Under the pieces are notes generated by a model that searched no databases, was not told the DNA's origin, and was given only the letters and a program-made list of their open reading frames with translations. The translations under genes and the position numbers were made by a program. A stretch of DNA of 64,000 nucleotides, taken from Przewalskia tangutica. Lineage: Eukaryota > Streptophyta > Magnoliopsida > Solanales > Solanaceae. This document shows positions 1 through 11,519 of the stretch, piece after piece. Position 1 is the first letter of the stretch; the number at the start of each line of letters is the position of its first letter. Location: NCBI GenBank assembly GCA_029844215.1, contig CM056724.1, forward strand, positions 92,647,093 through 92,711,092, in the 5' to 3' direction.

Positions 1-530
1 TCTGAGAAAACTGAGACTGGTGTCTGAATTGCAACTCCAAGCTGCTGGTATAGACCAACTAGCCATATTACTTATGCTACTAAGGTTTTCATAACTCTGT
101 ATTCAATTTTTGTTGAGCTTCTAGATACTGTCTCTTGCTTCTTAGACTTCCATGATATTGGTGAAGAATCAAACAACACTAAATACCTAGTGATTGATCT
201 TCTACTGTTAACACAAGAGCCCCAATATGTATCACAAAATACTCTTATATGAGGAATACTGGTACTGGACATAAAAATTCTCAAGCCTAGCGTTTGCTTG
301 ATATATATAACAAGCCTTAATCATGCTTCCATATGTGATGCTTTAAGAGCATGCATGAACTGGCTCAGAAATTGCACAGCAAAAATAATATCAGGTATGA
401 TGGTTTTTAAATACAACAATCTTCCAATCTCATATACAAACTGGGATCTGATAAAAGTGGATCTTGTTTCTGTTTGACAAGCTCTGAAGTTGATGACATG
501 ATTGTGGAAGCAACATGTTGATCAAATTCT
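1..530 (-). pseudogene. Copia A RNase H and late RT fragment
   Basis: Downstream end of the pol gene of a minus-strand Copia element; the rest lies at 10,601-14,878. The lower part (about 72-284) reads as Copia RNase H: CDTYWGSCVNSRRSITRY, then SWKSKKQ and SRSSTKIEYR, the family's A/D-W-G-G, SWKSKKQ and S-AEAEY blocks. Above it, 290-530 reads in broken frames as the RT-RNase H connection (a Y..RLIGRLLYL-like stretch, DIIFAVQFLSQF). Several stops and frame changes make it non-functional. Known family role: RNase H removes the RNA template during reverse transcription. The window start cuts off the element's 3' LTR, so the end cannot be seen. Confidence 0.85.
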
Positions 531-535
531 ATAAT
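531..535. repeat. TSD ATAAT, left copy (Gypsy A)
   Basis: ATAAT directly precedes the TG of the Gypsy A LTR. An identical ATAAT follows the last CA at 10,596-10,600. A perfect 5-bp duplication is what Ty3/Gypsy integrases make, so it fixes both ends of the insertion and shows that the two halves of Copia A were once continuous. Confidence 0.93.
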
Positions 536-1264
536 TGTCACGCCCTAAATTTTCCTAAGTCTTTACTTAGGGCGTGATGACACCTGAACAATTATTTTCC
601 ACCAGGAGCACCATTTAATTCTCTTTATTTAGAAATTTAAACTTATATTCAAATACGGAGCTATTAATAAAAATAACAATAAAGAAATTTATTTATGACT
701 TTATTGAAAATATAACGCGAGCCCATGCTCGTGCAAATATTGTTTCTACATAGACATACTGACAAATGTTATTCTAAGTTGGAAGGGAAACCATTCCACA
801 CGGGCATTTCCCGAGACATTGGAACTGACATTCTGAACCTGACGAGTACCAAGCCCGAAACAATGGACTTGGTATGACAAGAGGTCATGGACGATCGCTA
901 GCCTTGGCGTGGAGTCTTTCCTCTATCACGCTTTCCTGAAACATGTTAAATAAAGAGTCAGCCCTACCATCTGGGGCTGAGTGAGAACCTTACCCTGCAA
1001 TTCAAAGCAACACCACAATATTTCAAGTGCAATCACATTATAACGTAATAAGCATATTGCAAAAACATATCAGGTTACAACATTTTTAAATATGCAGCAA
1101 CTCCTCATAGGAAATTCTCAGTTTAACTAACACCTCATTTTATCTCGTATTATACGTTAGGACATTCCCCTGCATTTCCATATGTTTGTTACATTTATAT
1201 ATTTGTGAACGCGTATTCACTTTTCATATTTATATATAGGTGAACATGTATTCATTTTTTATAT

Positions 1265-1690
1265 TTGTTGCGGCGTGCAACCCGATCCATTATATTTACG
1301 TATTTGTGAACACGTATTCACTTTACGTTTTGTTGCGGCGTGCAACCCGATCCATTATGTTTACGTATTTGTGAACGCGTATTCACTTTACGTTTTGTTG
1401 CGGCGTGCAACCCGATCCATTATATTTACGTATTTGTGAACACGTATTCACTTTACGTTTTGTTGCGGCGTGCAACCCGATCCATTATGTTTACGTATTT
1501 GTGAACGCGTATTCACTTTACGTTTTGTTGCGGCGTGCAACCCGATCCATTATATTTACGTATTTGTGAACACGTATTCACTTTACGTTTTGTTGCGGCG
1601 TGCAACCCGATCCATTATGTTTACGTATTTGTGAACGCGTATTCACTTTACGTTTTGTTGCGGCATGCAACCCGATCCATTATATATTTA
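1265..1690. repeat. 65-bp tandem array in Gypsy A LTR
   Basis: The core TTGCGGCGTGCAACCCGATC recurs at exact 65-bp steps (CGGCG at 1271, 1336, 1401, 1466, 1531, 1596, 1661), about seven units. Units alternate between GAACACGTATTC and GAACGCGTATTC and between TTATATTTA and TTATGTTTA, so the higher-order period is 130 bp. Each unit holds two dyads, GTGAA-n6-TTCAC and GTTGC-n5-GCAAC. Confidence 0.95.
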
Positions 1691-3159
1691 TATATTTATG
1701 TGAACACGTATTCACTTTTCATAATTTTCAGAAGATCGAATAAATATTATTCTCTTTTCTAACATTCTGTCATTCATACTTGTAACGATTATAACTTTTT
1801 AACCATAACTCCAACTAAGGTGTTTCTCAAGCGGAAACTAAGGTAAGACGGGGATATTTCACTGTACCAAATTTCATTTAAAACTACTTTGGGTAACTAA
1901 CACAAATTTATCCTCAAAACAGCCACATAAAATTTGTTTCGGCAGAAAATTTATTAAACAGAACCCAATCTTAGAATAGTCATAACTCCTAATCTGTAAA
2001 CCCGTTCAAGCCCCATAAAATCTCAAAACGACGAGAACAGAGAGCTACACGTCTACATGTGAACCATCCTTTCATATTCTGTACCATTTGGTACAGTTTT
2101 ACCCTTTTATTCGCTGCCCTTCCTGGATCTCGATAGATCCGAGGCAGAAACTTTAAACAGCGATAACTCTCAATCCGTAAGTCGGATAGACCCCCGTAAG
2201 GTCTAAAAATGTCCACAACAGAGAGATCTAGAACTTTCATTTAGCAACAATTTTCATATTCCCCACAGATTAGTACAGTTTTATGTTTCAACGTCCTGCC
2301 CTTCTGGATTCCGATGAATCCGAGGCAGCAACTTCAAACTACAATAACTCTCAACTCGTAAGTCCGTTTTAATAACTATTTATCTATATCTGTCCGTAAC
2401 AGAGAGATTTACAACCATGTAAATTTTCATATAATTCTAATAAGTAAAACTCAATAAAAACAGTCCGTAATTATGCCTTTCCGAATTTCGGCCAAATCTA
2501 AGGCAGGAACTTTGAACTATGATAACTTTCAAACCGTATGTCTATTTTACCTCATTTTTGGTTCTATATGATCATATTAGAGAGGTGTACCACTCCTCCG
2601 AATTTCATAAAATTCTAACAATTATAACTCAGTGAGAACAGTTCGTAAAGTTCATGACGCAACTAGTTGTCTAAACAATCAAAAGTTCAATATTTCTTTT
2701 CAACACTCAATTCTTATTCTAACATGTATTGAACTTAAAATAAAGGATGTTACCAAGAATTTCTGAGTGAGAAAACTCACCTTGTAAGTGTGAAGATTAT
2801 TGTTGTTCGGTTGCTACAAGGGACCCTTGCTCCCTAGTATTTCTTTTATTATTGTTCTTCTTGCTCTCTTATTTTTTTCCAGTTTTTTCCTCTTCTTGTT
2901 CACTTGTTTTTTTTTGATGATTTTCTAATCTTTATGCTATGTACTTTGTTTGTGTGTAAATACAATGTATAAGTGGAGATGGTTGTATAACTTATGGGAG
3001 GGGGAAAGCCAATGGATTGAAGGGAAATAAAGGGGAGGAAGGAGTGGAGTGTGGTACGTGCACTTTCTTTGCATGCACTTTTTTTCTTGTTTTCATTTTA
3101 TCTATCTATTTATCCAACTTTAACACTAACTCTATCCCATGCAATTTATTCTTTATTTT

Positions 3160-3160
<1 letters not shown>

Positions 3161-3216
<56 letters not shown>
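3161..3216. repeat. TA microsatellite
   Basis: Uninterrupted alternating TA of about 55 bp inside the Gypsy A LTR. The sister LTR has a shorter run near 10,386-10,432. All Tyr/Ile-repeat open frames here derive from it. Confidence 0.97.
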
Positions 3217-3220
<4 letters not shown>

Positions 3221-3379
3221 TAACCCAACCACAACTATATATTATTATTATTTTTTTTCGGATTTTACATTCTCTCCTCCTTAAGCAACATTCACCCTCG
3301 AATGTGAATGAGGTCGTAACATAATCACATAGACCCAATAATGTTTATTGTTATTGTAACACTAATTTGGGGCTTCACA

Positions 3380-3392
3380 TTCTCCCTTCCTT
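3380..3392 (-). other. Gypsy A polypurine tract
   Basis: On the minus strand AAGGAAGGGAGAA lies directly against the TGTGAAGCCC start of the 3' LTR. Such a purine run primes plus-strand DNA synthesis in LTR elements. Its position confirms the minus-strand orientation. Confidence 0.85.
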
Positions 3393-3492
3393 AAGAAGCA
3401 TTCGTCCTCGAATGGAATAAGGTTGTAACACATGCATATAGACACGCAAATGGAACACATATGAAGTACTATGTAACATTTTTTTTATTACC

Positions 3493-3993
3493 TTAGTAAA
3501 ATAGGAATGGATATTTGACTTTCATCGCGTCCTCGGCTTCCCAGGTGGCTTCCTCGGTGGAGTGGTTCCTCCATAGGACCTTCACGGAAGCAATATCTTT
3601 ATTCCTAATGCGCTTAACCTTCCTATCAAGTATTTCCACCGGAACTTCTTCATATTGAAGCTCCTTATTAAGAATTATCTCATGGGGAAGGATGACGTGA
3701 CTTGGATCGTGCAAGTATTTTCGTAACATTGACACATGAAATACCGGATGCACTGCTTCCAGCTCTTGTGGAAGTGCTAATTCGTAAGCCACATTCCCCA
3801 CTCTTCGCAAGATCTCATATGGCCCAATAAACCTTGGGCTCAATTTCTCTTTCTTACCAAAGCGCATCACTCCCTTCATTGGGGACACTTTTAAAAATAC
3901 TTTCTCCCCCTCTTGGAATTCAAGATCTCTTTTCCGATGATCCGCATAGGACTTATGACGGCTATGAGCTGTTTTGATCCGCTCCCGAATCAT
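3493..3993 (-). pseudogene. Gypsy A integrase C-terminus with chromodomain-like tail
   Basis: Open stretch of 166 residues. The first part has the GPY/F-type block of Gypsy integrases (FGKKEKLSPRFIGPYEILRR, then VGNVAYELALP), followed by the conserved VHPVFHVSMLRKYLHDPSHV motif. The end (EEVPVEILDRKVKRIRNKD, then VKVLWRNHSTEEATWEAED) is the plant chromodomain-like tail thought to steer integration toward heterochromatin. This is the best preserved piece of the element and was part of one polyprotein with the integrase core just upstream in coding sense (4,048-4,490). Confidence 0.9.
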
Positions 3994-4047
3994 ATGTACC
4001 TTATCATTTGTTTCTTGAATGACTTCAGGTCAGAAACGATTCGTCTC

Positions 4048-4490
4048 TCACCCACCTCGAACCATCAGTGGAGACCTACATTTTCGTCCATACAATGCTT
4101 CAAACGGCCATTTGTATGCTAGAGTGAAAACTATTGTTGCGAACTCGATTAGACATAGATGGTCCAACCAGCTTCCACGAAAATCTAACACACAAGATCG
4201 CAACATGTCCTCGAGTGTTTGGATTGTTCGCTCACTTGCCCATCGTTTTGCGGGTGGAAAGCCGTGCTTAACAACTTTTGTCGAGACCTGCTGAAACTTT
4301 GCCAAAAGTGTGAGGTGAATCGGGAACCCTATCTCAAATAATTTGTAAAGGAATCTGTGTAACCGCACAATCTCCTTCAAATAAATGCGTATTGTCTTGT
4401 GGTGCGCGATACGTAGTCTTGACGGTAAGAAATGGGCTAACTTTGTAAGTCGATCAACAATCACCCAAATAGAATCATACCCTTCTCGAG
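4048..4490 (-). pseudogene. Gypsy A integrase core, degenerate
   Basis: Retroviral-type integrase core (DDE fold) for inserting cDNA into the genome. Visible are VDRLTKLAHFLPSR with the first catalytic Asp region, SERTIQTLEDMLRSCVLDF with the catalytic Glu, and FEALYGRKCRSPL. The middle, where a DRDPRF-type motif should carry the second Asp, is not recognisable, and the segment before SERTIQ is garbled by frame changes. Predicted inactive. Confidence 0.87.
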
Positions 4491-4499
4491 TTTTGGTGG

Positions 4500-4982
4500 G
4501 CCATTACAAAATCCATATGAATCGCTCTCATTTCCACATGGGGACTCGAATGTCTGAAGTGATCCGCCAGTTTTGATGTTCACTTTTCACTGTGACATAT
4601 AAGTCACCTCACGACAAACTCATGACGTCTTTCTTCATCCCGTCCCGATGGTAATTTGCCTTGAGGTCTGATACATTTTGTTGATCTGGATGAATGGAAT
4701 ATCTTGTGTTGTGACCTCATCTAAGATCTTCCTCCTTAGATCCTTTACCTTAGGAACACATAACCTACCCTTATACCGGAAGCGGTTCCGTCATTATCTC
4801 CCAATGTAAACTGTGAAGGTTTTCCCTGTTGGATCCTCTCCCGAAATCCAACAAACTCCGTATCCTCAAACTGACTTTCTTTTATTTCTGAAGCTAAGAC
4901 AGAGTGCGAGGTATCATGTACCACCACCCTACCTTCACCGATCTCAGTTAAGTTAACCCCGAGGTTTCCCAATCTTTGAACC
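4500..4982 (-). pseudogene. Gypsy A integrase N-terminal and linker remnant
   Basis: Lies between the integrase core and RNase H in an element with canonical order, so it should encode the HHCC zinc-binding region and linker. A minus-strand stretch (4,745-5,101) has no motif I can name with confidence. I call it by position only. Confidence 0.5.
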
Positions 4983-5578
4983 TCACGAACAATACCCCTC
5001 TTTTGTATTGTCAAATGGGCCAAGCTGCCCAGGTGATCTCTCATCGAGCGCGTCAGCCACCACGTTGGCTTTCCCATGATGGTAAAGAATACTAAGGTCA
5101 TAATCCTTAAGCAACTCTAACCATCTTCTTTGTCGGAGATTCAAATCCTTCTGCGTGGTCATGTACTGCAAACTCTTATGATCTGTAAATTGTCCACATG
5201 CACACCATACAAATAATGTCTCAATATTCGTAAGGCAAACACCACCGCAGCTAATTCCAAGTCATGAGTTGGGTAATTCTTCTCATGTATCTTCAATTGT
5301 CTAGATGCATACGCAATAACCTTTCCAAATCGCATCAAGACACATCCTAACCCAACTCAGAGGCATCGCAATAGGCTGTGAACCCTTCATGTCCCGATGG
5401 TAAGGTTAGGGTGGTGCGATGATCAACAATTTCTTTAGTTTCAAAACTTGCTTCACATGCTTCGACCATCGGTACTTAACCGCTTTTGAGTCAACCGGGT
5501 CAAAGGAGCAAGACTAGAAAAACCTTTACGAATCTTCTATAATACCAGTCAAACCCAAGAAACTTCTAACCTCTCGGA
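4983..5578 (-). pseudogene. Gypsy A RNase H
   Basis: The end of the domain is clear: LNLRQRRWLELLKDYD then YHHGKANVVADAL, the standard C-terminal blocks of Ty3/Gypsy RNase H. The upstream half (5,172-5,578) is frame-broken. Confidence 0.85.
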
Positions 5579-6421
5579 GTGGTCGGTTTGGCGATTCTTC
5601 ATCGCTTCTATCTTACGGGGTCTACCATAATTTCATTCCTTGACACAACATGGCCCAAAAAGGCTACCTTTTCCAACCAAAATTCACACTTTGAAAATTT
5701 AGCATATAGTTTCTCTGTTTCAAGACTTGAAGCACTACCTCGATGCTCTTCATGTTCTTCAACACTCTTATCAGAAATTAGGATATCATCTATGAACACG
5801 ATCACGAACAAATCTAGGAATGGTTTGAAAATTCATTCATTAAATCCATAAAAGTTCTTTGGGGCATTGGTTAACCCAAAAGACATGACCAAGAACTCAT
5901 AATGGCGTATCGGGTTCTAAAGGTTGTTTTGGATATATCATCCGGATTTATTTTCATTTGGTGATATCGAACGAGATCAATCTTGGAAAAATAGCTAGCT
6001 CGCGAAGTTGGTCAAAAGATCATCGATTCTTGGTAATGGGTATCGGTTCTTGATCGTGACCTTATTGAGTGCCGATAATCGATGCACATTCGAGCGATCC
6101 GTCTTTCTTTTTCACAAACAGATCGTGCACTGAGGGGAAACACTAGGCCTTATAAAGCCTTTATCCGTAAGATCCTTCAATTGTTCTTTTAACTCCTCAA
6201 TTCAAATTGGGTCATTCGATATGGAGGAATAGAAATGAGTCTTGTACCCTAATTAACTCTATAGCAAACTCCACTTCTCTATCCGGAGGAAGACCTGGAA
6301 GATCTTCAGGAAAAACCTCCGGAAAATTTCGAACAATAGGGACATCATTCACTGCTGGGGATTCTTTTTGGGTATCCATTATATTAGCCAGATATGCGTA
6401 CTCCACTCTGTGACTTCTCAA
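5579..6421 (-). pseudogene. Gypsy A reverse transcriptase
   Basis: The start is the conserved RT entry block (NFPEVFPEDLPGLPPDREVE, about 6,250-6,350). The catalytic FVIVFIDDILI motif, with the two Asp residues that bind Mg, is at about 5,780-5,810, followed by KCEFWLEKVAFLGHVVS. Several frameshifts split the domain between these blocks, so a functional enzyme cannot be made. Confidence 0.9.
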
Positions 6422-6514
6422 TAACTTTTGAGCCCCAAGGTAGGAAATAAACTGACCTGAGGATATTCCAATCCTACCCTTATAACAACACGGTTCTCGG
6501 AAAAGTTAATCTCA

Positions 6515-6760
6515 CTATCTTTCACGACAATATAACATGGCATAACATGCCGACAACCAATCCATACCCAAAATGACGTCGAAGTCTACCATAACAAGTA
6601 GTACTAGGTTCACCATTGTTCCCCTGCCATTCACTTCTAATGGGAAATTACTTACCACCCGAGAGGCCCAAATTGAGGCCCCTACTGGTGTCATAACCTC
6701 AAAAGGTTCACTTAAAGAAGAAGGTTCTACGTGTAAATTCTTAGCAAATTCCATTGACAC
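6515..6760 (-). pseudogene. Gypsy A aspartic protease, C-terminal part
   Basis: VDFDVILGMDWLSACYAML is the hallmark C-terminal motif of plant Gypsy proteases, preceded by a typical beta-rich stretch (SEPFEVMTPVGASIWASRVV). The catalytic D-T/S-G triad should lie upstream (about 6,760-6,900) but I do not see it in an open frame. Retroviral-type protease cleaves the gag-pol polyprotein. Confidence 0.85.
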
Positions 6761-6899
6761 ATATGAAAATGTAGAGCGGGATCGTATAATACAAATGCAG
6801 GAATACTCGAGACTAGCAAAATACTGTGCCGCGCATTAGATGCTTCGCCTCATTCCTGCGGGCAAAGCGTAGAGCCGATTAAATTGTTGGGTTGTTGAC

Positions 6900-7650
6900 C
6901 TCACGACTCTGGCGGGGTTGGTTTCCACGATTTCCTAAGCGGTACTGTGGTTGCTTCGACCTCACTGAATAGATTGTATTTGAGTCCTCTTTGCAATCCC
7001 GACATACATAGTGGCACGATTCTCCACGATTATAACATGACTTCCGTTAAGAGCCGACATTCTCGGCGTATTTCCTTTGACAAATCTTACAAACCGGTTT
7101 GTCCCCTCCTGTGTTAGGATTGGTGGCCTTGTCCTTTCTCACTTGGTGTTTAAACCAATTGTTCCCCTTAGGCTTGAAATAAGACTGGCCCATAGATTGG
7201 TTCGGTCTTGAAGATCCCTTACTAAACTCCTGCTTCTGATTTTGACTCTGACTAAATGATCCTGACGTCCGAAACCTTTTCTGCGAATACTTTTTTTTGT
7301 TGCTTTAGCAAAACTTTCTATCCTCATTGTCATACCGACGATCTGAAGGTATGCCCGATAATGGGCTAATGCCACTACCTTCTCTTCCAAGTTTGGGTTT
7401 AAACCCTTAACAACCCTTCTTCTCATAAAATTTGCCCCATAGTCTATCTGGTACCTCTCCTACCTTTTCGGTCGGTGGTGCAGTCACATCTGGTTATTTT
7501 ATCGTTGTACACTCCCTTCCACAATCCTTTGAAGGAGGTAGTACGAGAACCAAGTCTTTGAAAAGACTCAAGATAGGCACGAGAAGAGTATGAAAGAAAG
7601 TGAAACTTTAGGATGTTATTCCGTTTACTTATTACTAAGGTGGCGCGCAC
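6900..7650 (-). pseudogene. Gypsy A gag remnant
   Basis: Nucleocapsid/capsid remnant. A degraded zinc-knuckle stretch (PVCKICQRKYAENVGS on the minus strand, about 7,045-7,100) and a capsid piece at 7,139-7,426 (RRRVVKGLNPNLEEKVVAL) are visible. Only about 0.7 kb separates the knuckle from the PBS, much less than a normal gag, so the N-terminal region seems deleted. Confidence 0.75.
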
Positions 7651-7715
7651 ACCGTCGCAATAAGTAACCGTTCAAACACCCAACTCGAAGAAAACTTCCT
7701 AGAATCTCTTAACCT

Positions 7716-7733
7716 GGTTTAGCTTTGATACCA
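7716..7733 (-). other. Gypsy A primer-binding site (tRNA-iMet type)
   Basis: The minus strand reads TGGTATCAAAGCTAAACC three bases inside the 5' LTR. TGGTATCAGAGC is the complement of the plant initiator-tRNA-Met 3' end, and one mismatch is seen in that core. Confidence 0.85.
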
Positions 7734-8466
7734 ACTTGTCACGCCCCAAATTTTCCTAAGTCTTTACTTAGGGCGTGATGGCACCTGAACAATTATTTTC
7801 CACCAGGAGCACCATTTAATTCTCTTTATTTAGAAATTTAAACTTATATTCAAATACGGAGCTATTAATAAAAATAACAATAAAGAAATTTATTTATGAC
7901 TTTATTGAAAATATAACGCGAGCCCATGCTCGTGCAAATATTGTTTCTACATAGACATACTGACAAATGTTATTCTAAGTTCGAAGGGAAACCATTCCAC
8001 ACGGGCATTTTCCGAGACATTGGAACTGACATTCTGAACCTGACGAGTACCAAGCCCGAAACAATGGACTTGGGATGACAAGAGGCTGCGGGACGATCGC
8101 TAGCCTTGGCGTGGAGCCTTTCCTCTATCACGTTTTCCTGAAACATGTTAATTAAAGAGTCAGCCCTACCATCTGGGGCTGAGTGAGAACCTTACCCTGC
8201 AATTCAAAGCAACACCACAATATTCCAAGAGCAATCACATTATAACGTAATAAGCATATTGCAAAAACATATCAGGTTACAACATTTTTAAATATGCAAC
8301 AACTCCTCATAGGAAATTCTCAGTTTAACTAACACCTCATTTTATCTCGTATTATACGTTAGGACATTCCCCTGCATTTCCATATGTTTGTTACATTTAT
8401 ATATTTGTGAACGCGTATTCACTTTTCATATTTATATATAGGTGAACATGTATTCATTTTTTATAT

Positions 8467-8890
8467 TTGTTGCGGCGTGCAACCCGATCCATTATATTTA
8501 CGTATTTGTGAACACATATTCACTTTACGTATTGTTGCGGCGTGCAACCCGATCCATTATGTTTACGTATTTGTGAACGCGTATTCACTTTACGTTTTGT
8601 TGCGGCGTGCAACCCGATCCATTATATTTACGTTTTTGTGAACACGTATTCACTTTACGTTTTGTTGCGGCGTGCAACCCGATCCATTATGTTTACGTAT
8701 TTGTGAACGCGTATTCACTTTACGTTTTGTTGCGGCGTGCAACCCGATCCATTATATTTACGTATTTGTGAACATATATTCACTTTACGTTTTGTTGCGT
8801 GCAACCCGATCCATTATGTTTACGTATTTGTGAACGCGTATTCACTTTACGTTTTGTTGCGGCGTGCAACCCGATCCATTATATATTTAT
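8467..8890. repeat. 65-bp tandem array, second LTR copy
   Basis: CGGCG cores at 8473, 8538, 8603, 8668, 8733, (about 8798, with a 3-bp deletion) and 8860. Same unit number and same alternation as the array at 1,265-1,690, so the expansion predates this insertion. Confidence 0.94.
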
Positions 8891-10383
8891 ATATTTATGT
8901 GAACACGTATTCACTTTTCATAATTTTCAGAAGATCGAATAAATACTATTCTTTTTTCTAACATTCTGTCATTCATACTTGTAACGATTATAACTTTTTA
9001 ACCATAACTCCAACTAAGGTGTTTCTCAAGCGGAAACTAAGGTAAGACGGGGATATTTCACTGTACCAAATTTCATTTAAAACTACTTTGGGTAACTAAC
9101 ACAAATTTATCCTCAAAACAGCCACATAAAATTTGTTTCGGCAGAATTTTTATTAAACAGAAGCCAATCTTAGAATAGTCATAACTCCTAATCTGTAAAC
9201 CCGTTCAAGCCCCATAAAATCTCAAAACGACGAGAACAGAGAGCTACACGTCTCCATGTGAACCATCCTTTCATATTCTGTACCATTTTGTACAGTTTTA
9301 CCCTTTTATTCGCTGCCCTTCCTGGATCTCGATAGATCCGAGGCAGAAACTTTAAACAGCGATAACTCTCAATCCGTAAGTCGGATAGACCCCCGTAAGG
9401 TCTAAAAATGTCCACAACAGATAGATCTAGAACTTTCATTTAGCAACAATTTTCATATTCCCCACAGATTAGTACAGTTTTACGTTTCAACGTCCTGCCC
9501 TTCTGGATTCCGATGAATCCGAGGCAGCAACTTCAAACTACAATAACTCTCAACTCGTAAGTCCGTTTTAATAACTATTTATCTATATCTGTCTGTAACA
9601 GAGAGATTTACAACCATGTAAATTTTCATATAATTCTAATAAGTAAAACTCAATAAAAACAGTCTGTAATTATGCCTTTCCGAATTTCGGCCAAATCTAA
9701 GGCAGAAACTTTGAACTATGATAACTTTCAAACCGTATGTCCATTTTACCTCATTTTTGGTTCTATATGATCATATTAGAGAGGTGTACCACTCCTCTGA
9801 ATTTCATTAAATTCTAATAATTATAACTCAGTGAGAACAGTTCGTAAAGTTCATGACGCAACTAGTTATCTAAACAATCAAAAGTTCAATATTTCTTTTC
9901 AACACTCAATTCTTATTCTAACATGTATTGAACTTAAAATAAAGGATGTTACCAAGAATTTCTGAGTGAGAAAACTCACCTTGTAAGTGTGAAGATTATT
10001 GTTGTTCGGTTGCTACAAGGGACCCTTGCTCCCTAATATTTCTTTTATTATTGTTCTTCTTGCTCTCTTATTTTTTTCCAGATTTTTCCTCTTCTTGTTC
10101 ACTTGTTTTTTTTGATGATTTTCTAATCTTTATGCTATGTACTTTGTTTGTGTGTAAATACAATGTATAAGTGGAGATGGTTGTATAACTTATGGGAGAG
10201 GGAAAACCAATGGATTGAAGGGAAATGAAAAGGGGGGAGGGGAAGGAGTGGGAGTGTGGTACGTGCACTTTGCTGCATGCACTTTTTTTTTGTTTTTTTT
10301 TTTTGTTTTTTTGTTTTCATTTTATCTATCTATTTATCCAACTTTAACACTAACTCTATCCCATGCAATTTATTCTTTATTTT

Positions 10384-10385
<2 letters not shown>

Positions 10386-10432
<47 letters not shown>
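10386..10432. repeat. TA microsatellite
   Basis: Alternating TA of about 46 bp, the counterpart of the longer run at 3,161-3,216 in the other LTR. The length difference arose after insertion. Confidence 0.96.
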
Positions 10433-10436
<4 letters not shown>

Positions 10437-10595
10437 TAACCCAACCACAACTATATATTATTATTTATTTTTTTCGGATTTTACATTCTCTCCTCCTTAA
10501 GCAACATTCGCCCTCGAATGTGAATGCAGTCGTAACATAATCACATAGACCCAATAATGTTTATTGTTATTGTAACACTAATTTGGGGCTTCACA

Positions 10596-10600
10596 ATAAT
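10596..10600. repeat. TSD ATAAT, right copy (Gypsy A)
   Basis: Matches 531-535 exactly and directly follows the final CA of the LTR. Confidence 0.93.
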
Positions 10601-11510
10601 AGTGAACTTCTGATTCATGTCCATAGGTGAAGACACATGTTTAGCACCTGTAAGTCCTATGTCTAATATAAGTTCCAGTGCATATTTTCTCTATTGCATT
10701 AGTATACCCTGTGAATTCTTTGCAAATTTAATTCCAAGAAAGTACCTAAGTTCTCCTAGGTCTTTAATTTTTAAAGTTGTCTGTAGTGCTTCCTTAGTAA
10801 GTCCTGGATCACTTCTAGTAAGTAATAAATCATCAACATACACCAACACCACTACAATGTTATCATTCTCTTGCTTAGTAAACAGAGAATAATCTCTGTG
10901 ACTCTGCTAAAATCCAAACGAAATCAGAGATGTTGTAAGCTTAATATTCCATTGTCTTGATGCTTGTTTCAAACCATATAATGACTTCAGTAGCCTACAA
11001 ACTTGCTTCTTCTTCCCTTATTTGACATCAAAACCTTCTGGGACTGTCATGTACAGTTTTTTCATAAAGGTCTCCTTGCAGGAAAGCATTATAAACATCC
11101 ATTTGATGAATAGTCCACTATTTGGCTGCTGCAAGAGATATGACTGAACTCACAGTAGATATTTTGATTACTAGTGAGAATGTCTCCTGATAATTCAGCC
11201 CTTCCTTTTAATTGTATCCCATTGATACTAATCTGGCTTTGAATCTTTTAACCTCTCATGTTGCTTTATATTTAATCTTATACACACATCTGCATCCTAT
11301 AGCATTCTTTTCTTTTGGAAGTGAAATCAGCTCACATGTTCCATTGTTTACCAAAACTTTAATCTCATTTCTCATTGCCTCCACCAATCTCTTGTCCTTT
11401 GCAGCTACTGAGTAATTTTGTGGCTCAGTATCCAAAGAAATATTAGCTACAAAATTTTGGTGCATGTGTGACAACCATGCATAATCAATACCATCTGAAA
11501 TAGAATACAA
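10601..11510 (-). pseudogene. Copia A reverse transcriptase
   Basis: The N-terminal part at 11,256-11,510 reads MRNEIKVLVNNGTCELISLP and CRCVYKIKYKA, the Copia RT entry (E...L..N.TW.LV.LP, G..WV.K.K). Near 10,829-10,843 the minus strand encodes YVDDLLLT, the catalytic Y-V-D-D motif intact, followed by the DLGELRYFLGI-like block near 10,740. Between them the reading frame is broken. The domain stops where Gypsy A inserted. Confidence 0.9.
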
Positions 11511-11519
11511 GAAGTTAAA

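Larger units (their letters stand above)
536..3379 (-). repeat. Gypsy A 3' LTR (left on + strand)
   Basis: 2,844 bp, TGTCACGCCC to GGCTTCACA on the + strand, matching 7,737-10,595 along its whole length. It carries a 65-bp tandem array near 1,265-1,690, degenerate repeats around 1,980-2,640 (blocks with 'ataactctcaa..cgtaagt' and 'cgaggcag'), and a TA microsatellite. Short open frames in it are repeat-driven and not genes. Confidence 0.92.
536..10595 (-). mobile_element. Gypsy A: Ty3/Gypsy chromovirus inserted in Copia A
   Basis: Full-length LTR retrotransposon, 10,060 bp, coding on the minus strand: two LTRs (536-3,379 and 7,737-10,595), a tRNA-iMet-like PBS, gag remnant, protease, RT, RNase H, integrase with a chromodomain-like tail, and a polypurine tract. 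The order gag-PR-RT-RH-IN and the tail (EEVPVEILDRKVKRIRNKD, then VKVLWRN and EATWEAED) fit the Tekay/Del chromovirus lineage. The internal region is only about 4.36 kb, gag is shortened and every domain has frame breaks, so it is defective. The LTRs are very similar, differing mainly in a TA run, a T run and scattered single bases, so insertion is fairly recent. Flanked by ATAAT on both sides. Confidence 0.93.
7737..10595 (-). repeat. Gypsy A 5' LTR (right on + strand)
   Basis: 2,859 bp, TGTCACGCCC to GGCTTCACA on the + strand. It matches 536-3,379 with sparse substitutions; the poly-T stretch near 10,280-10,315 is longer and the TA run shorter. It contains the same seven-unit 65-bp array. 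Confidence 0.92.

Noticed and set aside
1989..2240. 83-residue frame repeated at 9,188-9,439
   Set aside because: Same place in both Gypsy A LTRs; repetition comes from the LTR duplication and there is no domain.
3017..3338. Overlapping open frames of Tyr/Ile repeats
   Set aside because: Translations of the TA microsatellite in the Gypsy A LTR.
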